A DNA stretch of 64,000 bases from Collinsella sp. (lineage in GTDB: Bacteria > Actinomycetota > Coriobacteriia > Coriobacteriales > Coriobacteriaceae): positions 1-64,000 of the forward strand of contig DXZS01000021.1 of NCBI GenBank assembly GCA_019419505.1, read 5' to 3'. The position numbers and the translations under genes were made by a program. The first letter of the stretch is position 1. Each line of letters starts with the position of its first letter. The notes beneath the pieces are model-generated. The model saw only the letters and a list, made by a program, of their open reading frames with translations, was not told the origin of the DNA and searched no databases. Shown here piece by piece: positions 59,041 to 64,000 of this stretch.

Positions 59041-61911
59041 TCACGCTCCCTGTGCGGCGAGCGCTGCGGTCAGGACGATGCCGGCAATCTTGGCCGCCTT
59101 GACGTCGTGTTTGTCGTAATCCTCCAAGGCCACCGAGATGGCGACCGTGGGTGAATCGTAAGGTGCAAAGCCAACGAACATCGAGTTGACGTTGGTGCCG
59201 CCGGTCTCGGCCGAGCCGGTCTTGCCGGCGACCTTGACGCCGGGGACCTGGGCATCGGTGCCGGTACCGGACTGGACGACGGCGAGCATGGCCTGCTTGA
59301 CCTGGTCGGCCGTGGCGGAGCTGACGGCCTGACCCAGCGAGCGGGACTGCGTGGTCTTGACCACAGTTCCGTCCGGGGCGAGTACCTGGGCTACAAAGTA
59401 CGGGTCCATGACCACGCCACTGTTAGCGATGGCGGCGGCAATCACGGCGTTTTGCATGACGGTGGTCTGCGGGCCGGGCGTGTGGTCCATGCCGACAGGC
59501 TGGCCGGCGCCGGCCCAAGCGGTCTCCCACTCGGTCATGAGCGACGGGTCGGCCATGATGGAGGCCGCGGAGGTCAGGTCCTGGCCGAGCTTTTGGCCGT
59601 AGCCAAAGGCGTTGGCAAACTGCACGAGCGTGTTTGCGCCAACTTCGTTTGCCACTTGGCCAAAGACGACGTTGGAAGACACGGCAAAGGCCTGCTGCAG
59701 GCTGATGGTGCCGTAGCTCTCGTTGGCATAGTTGGTGACCGGCGCGTTGCCGATGTCCATGGAGCCGGGCGCCTGGTAGGTGCTGGTAAGGCTGGCGGTG
59801 CCGGTCTCGAGTGCCGCGGAAAGCGTAACGACCTTAAACGTGGAGCCCGGCGTGTACAGCGCGTCCATGGCGCGATTGTACATAGAGCCGTCCTCGCCGC
59901 CGCCCGCCTGCAGCAGGGCGTCGATGTTGGTGTTGTCGTAGGTGGGCGAGCTGGCACATGCGAGCACCGCGCCGGTACGCGGGTCGATGACCACTACAGC
60001 GCCCTTAAAGCCCTTGAGTGCCTGCTCGGCCGCCGTCTGGATGCGCGAGTCGATGGTGAGCTTGGCGGTGTTGCCCGGCTGGGTCTGGCCCGCGAGCGAC
60101 GCGATGGCGTTGTTCCAGCTGGAGTAGTCCTTAGAACCGGTGAGCGTGTCGTTCATGACACTCTCGATGGCGGTGGTGCCATACTGCTGGCTCACGTAGC
60201 CAACCACGTGCGCTGCCAGGTTGCCGTTGGGGTAGGAGCGTACGTAGGTGCCGTCCTCCTGCTGCAGCGACTCGGCCAGCGTCACGCCGTCGGACGTGAT
60301 GATGGAACCGCGCTGGATGTACTTGGAGCGGGCGATAGTGTGGTTGTTGGTCGGCATATCCTGATAGTCCTTGGCCTTGATGACCTGGACATAGGTGAGG
60401 TTGCCGATAAGGATGGCGAACAGCGCCGTAAAGGCGAGCACCGCACGGGTTAGACGGTTGGCGAGCGCAACGCGGCCGAGCACACCGGATTCAGGCGTGT
60501 CGAGCAGGCGACGGCGCATGCGCGAGCCGACGGAATGGCTGCCGCTGCCGTAGGAAGACGAGGTGGCAAAGCGCGTGCCCGTCGGGGCGGCGGCAGATGC
60601 GACCTGATCATCGGTGATGGCAGCCATGGTGCCGGTGCCGGTAAGCTCGGCCTCGCGTCCGGTCGCCTCGTCACCGGCGCGCAGCAGGAGCGCGACGATG
60701 ATAAAGCTCGCCAGCAGCGAGGAACCGCCCTGGCTCATAAAGGGCAGGGTGACGCCGGTCAGCGGGATCAGGCGGGTAACGCCGCCCACGATCAAAAAGG
60801 CCTGGAAGCTGATGGCGGCCGTAAGGCCCGTGGCGCTAAAGGCGGCGAGGTCGGATTTAGCGCGGGCAGCCGTGGTGAGGCCACGCACGGCAAAGAGCAT
60901 AAACAGGATGAGCACGGCGCCGCCGCCCAAAAGGCCCATCTCCTCGCCGATGGCAGAGAAGATAAAGTCGGACTCGACGACAGGGATGTTGTTGGCCATG
61001 CCGTTGCCGATACCAACACCGACCAGACCGCCATCGGCAAGCGAGAAGAGCGACTGGACGATCTGGTAGCCCTGGCCCTGGGCGTCCTTAAACGGATCGA
61101 CCCAAACTTGGAAGCGCACCTGAACGTGCGACAGGAACTTGTAGGCGCCCACGGCGCCGACGGCCAAGAGCGCAAGGCCGATAACGACATACGAGAATCG
61201 ACCCGTGGCAACGTAGAGCATCAGCAAGAAGATGGTGTAGAACAGCACGGCCGAACCCAGGTCGCGTTCGAAGACGACAACGAGTAGGCACACGCCCCAC
61301 ACGGCAAACAGCGGCAGCAGCAGTCGCAGGCGAGGGATCTTAAAGCCTAGGATCTTGCGGTTGGAGATGGAGAGCAGCTCGCGGTTCTCGGCCAGGTACC
61401 CGGCCAGGAACAGCACGATAAAGACCTTGGCGAACTCGCCGGGCTGGATGGTAAAGCCCGCGATGCGAATCCACAGCTTGGAGCCCGAGATCGTGGTGCC
61501 GATAAAGATAGGCAGCATCAGCAGAATGATGCCGATAATGCCAAAGGTGTACTTGTAGCGCATGACTACGTCGAGGTTCTTAACCAACGCGAGCGTTCCC
61601 ACCATGAGCGCCACCGAGACAAACAGGATGATGAGCTGTGAGATGGCGAGAGCGGGGGCGAGACGCGTCACGAACGTGATGCCGATGCCCGAAAGCACAA
61701 AGACAATGGGCAGGATAGCGGGGTCGGCACCGGGCGCCAAGATGCGCACGGCAATGTGGGCCGCGGCAAAGGCGGCAAAGAGGCCGATCGGTACGGCGAG
61801 CGTCTCAAAGGAGATGGCAGCGCCCGCGGTGAGGACGTACATCGCATACAGTAGGATGACGGGGAACGCCGAGGCGATGAGCAAGAGCAGCTCGGTGTTG
61901 CGGCGACTCAT
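59041..61911 (-). CDS. RodA/FtsW (SEDS) glycosyltransferase fused to class B penicillin-binding protein
   Basis: About 956 residues. Residues 1-410 have about ten TM helices and SEDS marks (GSKLWIRIAGFTIQPGEFAK, VVFERDLGSAVL, GYQIVQSLFSLADGG, GEEMGLLGG, LPFMSQGGSSLL). A linker of about 70 Ser/Thr-rich residues leads to a second TM (LTRAVLAFTALFAILIGNL) and a PbpA-type PBP: SxxK in TPGSTFKVVTL, SxN in VSSNVVFG, KTG in AGKTGSAETGG. In most actinobacteria rodA and pbpA are separate adjacent genes; here one chain does polymerisation and crosslinking. GGGAG precedes MSRRNTEL. Confidence 0.95.
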   Translation of the reverse strand: MSRRNTELLLLIASAFPVILLYAMYVLTAGAAISFETLAVPIGLFAAFAAAHIAVRILAPGADPAILPIVFVLSGIGITFVTRLAPALAISQLIILFVSVALMVGTLALVKNLDVVMRYKYTFGIIGIILLMLPIFIGTTISGSKLWIRIAGFTIQPGEFAKVFIVLFLAGYLAENRELLSISNRKILGFKIPRLRLLLPLFAVWGVCLLVVVFERDLGSAVLFYTIFLLMLYVATGRFSYVVIGLALLAVGAVGAYKFLSHVQVRFQVWVDPFKDAQGQGYQIVQSLFSLADGGLVGVGIGNGMANNIPVVESDFIFSAIGEEMGLLGGGAVLILFMLFAVRGLTTAARAKSDLAAFSATGLTAAISFQAFLIVGGVTRLIPLTGVTLPFMSQGGSSLLASFIIVALLLRAGDEATGREAELTGTGTMAAITDDQVASAAAPTGTRFATSSSYGSGSHSVGSRMRRRLLDTPESGVLGRVALANRLTRAVLAFTALFAILIGNLTYVQVIKAKDYQDMPTNNHTIARSKYIQRGSIITSDGVTLAESLQQEDGTYVRSYPNGNLAAHVVGYVSQQYGTTAIESVMNDTLTGSKDYSSWNNAIASLAGQTQPGNTAKLTIDSRIQTAAEQALKGFKGAVVVIDPRTGAVLACASSPTYDNTNIDALLQAGGGEDGSMYNRAMDALYTPGSTFKVVTLSAALETGTASLTSTYQAPGSMDIGNAPVTNYANESYGTISLQQAFAVSSNVVFGQVANEVGANTLVQFANAFGYGQKLGQDLTSAASIMADPSLMTEWETAWAGAGQPVGMDHTPGPQTTVMQNAVIAAAIANSGVVMDPYFVAQVLAPDGTVVKTTQSRSLGQAVSSATADQVKQAMLAVVQSGTGTDAQVPGVKVAGKTGSAETGGTNVNSMFVGFAPYDSPTVAISVALEDYDKHDVKAAKIAGIVLTAALAAQGA

Positions 61912-61927
61912 AAGCGGCACTCCCTTT

Positions 61928-63862
61928 CTAGTTCTTTTCGGAGGCTTCGGCCTCGGCGGACTGTTCGGCGGTTTTCTCGGAATCTGATTCGGAGGTCGAT
62001 CCCTGATTGGTGTTGTCGCGAATCGTTTGCGCGTCGATCACCTGGCGGGTCTGCTCCTCGTCGATCTGGTGGCGGTACTTGGATATCGTGTCCTGCGCAT
62101 CGTCGACACTTGTTTGCGGAATGCCCGCCTTGAGGCGGTTTTGCGTGTCTTCGGGCAGGTCGGACAGCTTAATACTGGTTTCGCTTTCGAGCCAGTGAAG
62201 CTTGAGTCCGAGCGGCTTGCCGGGCAGGCCGCGCCAGACGGCGACATTGCCCTGGTGGGTACCCAGGTAGTACGAGCCGGTGACACCCGTGTAGGCCCAG
62301 ATGCCAGCTGCCAGCACAAAGACGAGGGCCAGGATGGCGGCGATAGTAATGTTGCGGCGACGCACGCGTTGCGCCTCGCGCATAACGCCATCGTCAACCA
62401 GGTCAACGACTACTACGGTCACGTTGTCGTGGCCGCCGGCGGCAAGCGCCGCGTCCACTAGGTTGTCGACGCAGATTTGCGCGGTTGAGGACTGCGTGGC
62501 GATGTTCTCGATATCGCTATCAGGAATCATGCTCGAAAGGCCGTCAGAGCAAAGGATCAGGCGGTCGCCTTCCTCGATATGCAGAGTGAAGTGGTCGGCA
62601 TACATGGCGGGGTCCGAGCCCAGCGCACGGGTGATGACCGAGCGGTTGGGGTGGACGCGAGCCTCGTCTGCCGTAATCTCGCCGGCGTCCACGAGCTCCT
62701 CCACGTAGGAGTGGTCGCGGGTCACGCGGATGAGCGTGCCCTCGTGGAGCAGGTAGGCGCGAGAGTCACCCACGTGGGCGATGGCGAGCGTGTCGTTTTC
62801 GATATAGGCGCAAGTGGCTGTGCAGCCCATGCCGGGCTTGCCCAGGCCGTTCAGGGCCGCCTCGATTACGGCGGCGTTGGCTGCCTCGACGGCTGCGGCC
62901 AGGCGTGCTGCGTCGGCGGACTGCGGGGCCGTCTTGGCAATAGTCTCGACGGCGATGGAAGAGGCTACCTCGCCGGCGGCGTGACCGCCCATGCCGTCGC
63001 ATACGCAAAAGAGCGGCGACTGCACCAGGTAGGAATCCTCATTGTGCGGGCGTACGCAGCCAACGTCAGAGCGGGCGCCCCACATGAGTTGCGTGGTGGT
63101 GCCGGCATCATAGGTCGAGTCGGTCTCGATGCGCTCCTCGGTCAGGGGCTCAAAGCTCATGGTCGAGCCGGGGTCTTTGAGCTTGGCCTCAACGGCGGCA
63201 ACGTCGATCTCGGCTGTGTCACCGGGAGAGACGGTGTCGGTCTCGGCGTTTGATTCGGAATCGCCGGTGTCCGGGGAGCCGGGCTCTGCGGACGCGCAGG
63301 CGATCGACTCGTCGTCTTGCGGGCTGACGTCTATAGGCTCGGGCGTCGCAAAGTGCGACGGCGCGGGTGTGCTTTGCGACTGGGCGGCGGGCTCGGCCAC
63401 GGCATCGGACTCGCTTGCGGGCGCAGGCTGCGGGGCCTTGGGTGCGGGGCCGTCCTCGGGGGATGGCCCCGCCTCGGGCGCCGGCGTAGACGCGGGCGCA
63501 ACCTCGGATGCCGGGGCTATGGGAAACGCCGGCGCGGCGGGTTCGGGTGCCGCAAACACCGCAGCGCTCTCGTTGATTGCCGCGGCGACGGGCTCTGCAA
63601 AGTGAGCCGGCGCCGGGGTTGCTTCGGGCGCTGTGGGCTGTTCCGCAGCATGTGCGCCGATGGGCGCCGCTACGGCATCCTCTTCGCCCTCGTTATCGGC
63701 GAGATCCGAAATATCATGCGTTACATGCGAAAGAGGCAGGGAGAACACGGTGTCCTCGGGCTCCACGGGTGTGGAGTCCGCCGGAGCGGCGTGGGCCGGC
63801 GCAGCTGTGGCGGCGGCCGGTGCCTCGGTCATAGTTGCGGACTTGTTCTCCTCGTCGATCAT
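61928..63862 (-). CDS. pstP: PP2C-family Ser/Thr phosphatase (PstP type) with long disordered N-terminus
   Basis: 644 residues. First about 240 residues are Ala/Pro/Glu-rich and disordered, absent from M. tuberculosis PstP. The PP2C domain follows: GARSDVGCVRPHNEDSYL, FCVCDGMGGHAAGEVAS, IAHVGDSRAYL, LILCSDGLSSMI, GGHDNVTVVVV, so all metal aspartates are present. One TM (about 495-517), then an external 110-residue tail. It reverses PknB phosphorylation. ATG overlaps the FHA stop (ATGA). The long N-terminus on the kinase-facing side may bind the FHA protein. Confidence 0.95.
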   Translation of the reverse strand: MIDEENKSATMTEAPAAATAAPAHAAPADSTPVEPEDTVFSLPLSHVTHDISDLADNEGEEDAVAAPIGAHAAEQPTAPEATPAPAHFAEPVAAAINESAAVFAAPEPAAPAFPIAPASEVAPASTPAPEAGPSPEDGPAPKAPQPAPASESDAVAEPAAQSQSTPAPSHFATPEPIDVSPQDDESIACASAEPGSPDTGDSESNAETDTVSPGDTAEIDVAAVEAKLKDPGSTMSFEPLTEERIETDSTYDAGTTTQLMWGARSDVGCVRPHNEDSYLVQSPLFCVCDGMGGHAAGEVASSIAVETIAKTAPQSADAARLAAAVEAANAAVIEAALNGLGKPGMGCTATCAYIENDTLAIAHVGDSRAYLLHEGTLIRVTRDHSYVEELVDAGEITADEARVHPNRSVITRALGSDPAMYADHFTLHIEEGDRLILCSDGLSSMIPDSDIENIATQSSTAQICVDNLVDAALAAGGHDNVTVVVVDLVDDGVMREAQRVRRRNITIAAILALVFVLAAGIWAYTGVTGSYYLGTHQGNVAVWRGLPGKPLGLKLHWLESETSIKLSDLPEDTQNRLKAGIPQTSVDDAQDTISKYRHQIDEEQTRQVIDAQTIRDNTNQGSTSESDSEKTAEQSAEAEASEKN

Positions 63863-64000
63863 CGACGGTTCACCTTCATGACCACATCGCCAATCTGGAC
63901 TTCGTCGCCCTCGCGCAGCGTTGCAGGCTCCACAAGCTGGCGGCCGTTGACGAGCGTGCCGTTAAGCGAGTTGAGGTCCTCGATGATGAGCGCCGGGCCC
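63859..64000 (-). CDS. FHA-domain protein, C-terminal part (runs off the window)
   Basis: The last 46 codons: LIIEDLNSLNGTLVNGRQL then LREGDEVQIGDVVMKVNRR, stop TGA. This is the end of an FHA domain (LNSLNGTLVNG is the NGT/N motif). FHA proteins bind phosphothreonine on targets of PknB. It heads the phosphatase-RodA/PBP-kinase operon in actinobacteria (FhaB position). The start is beyond the window. Confidence 0.92.
   Translation of the reverse strand, partial: GPALIIEDLNSLNGTLVNGRQLVEPATLREGDEVQIGDVVMKVNRR

Overview
The window is high-GC bacterial DNA with the gene content of a Coriobacteriia gut actinobacterium. Collinsella is the most likely genus; that is my inference, with no search run. 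Supporting signs are the dnaK-grpE-dnaJ-hspR operon with a MerR-type HspR, an FHA / PP2C / RodA-PBP / PASTA-kinase cluster, a nadABC-niaR operon, a mannose-family PTS, a [NiFe]-hydrogenase maturation cluster with NikR, and many dispersed palindromic repeats.

Layout. 0.2-3.6 kb: RpiR regulator, PTS EIIA(Glc), lipoprotein, HAD phosphatase. 3.7-9.7 kb: hypE, hypD, hypC, hypF, nikR and a small unknown gene, all leftward; hypA lies alone at 38.7 kb and hypB is not in the window. 9.9-15 kb: thioredoxin, an unknown gene, then a decayed zone with a decapitated histidine kinase, a membrane gene abutting an IS3-family element, a broken second IS3 OrfA and a MITE-like inverted repeat. 15-18.9 kb: nadA-nadB-nadC-niaR behind an 18-bp-arm palindrome that is probably the NiaR operator. 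19-31.6 kb: ferredoxin, dnaK operon, an aconitase-family hydratase, two exported proteins set among palindromic repeats, and clpB; dnaK and clpB share a candidate HspR operator. 32-38.6 kb: a TcaA-like membrane protein, a multi-pass membrane protein, a TetR regulator and a 925-residue Fe-S/FAD oxidoreductase with tandem palindromic operators. 39-42.8 kb: manXYZ plus a DUF956 gene.

43,094-56,672 is an integrated mobilizable element inserted in tRNA-Arg(CCT). It is bounded by a 48-bp direct repeat of the tRNA 3' end and carries a tyrosine integrase, an excisionase-like protein, a winged-helix Rep-like protein, MobC, a relaxase, hairpins resembling oriT and an XRE regulator. Its cargo is a CAP-domain surface protein cut by one amber codon from its own sortase-type anchor, a lipoprotein, a 41-residue hydrophobic/basic peptide locus that looks like a type I toxin-antitoxin module, three translationally coupled metallophosphoesterase paralogues, and a convergent coiled-coil protein. 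This island is the most novel part of the window.

56.9-64 kb returns to the chromosome: PASTA kinase, a single-chain RodA/FtsW-penicillin-binding-protein fusion, PP2C phosphatase and the end of an FHA gene, all leftward; these control and build peptidoglycan during growth. Hairpin repeats of at least five families fill most intergenic spaces. Their form recalls REP elements mobilised by Y1 (RAYT) transposases, but no such transposase gene is in the window.
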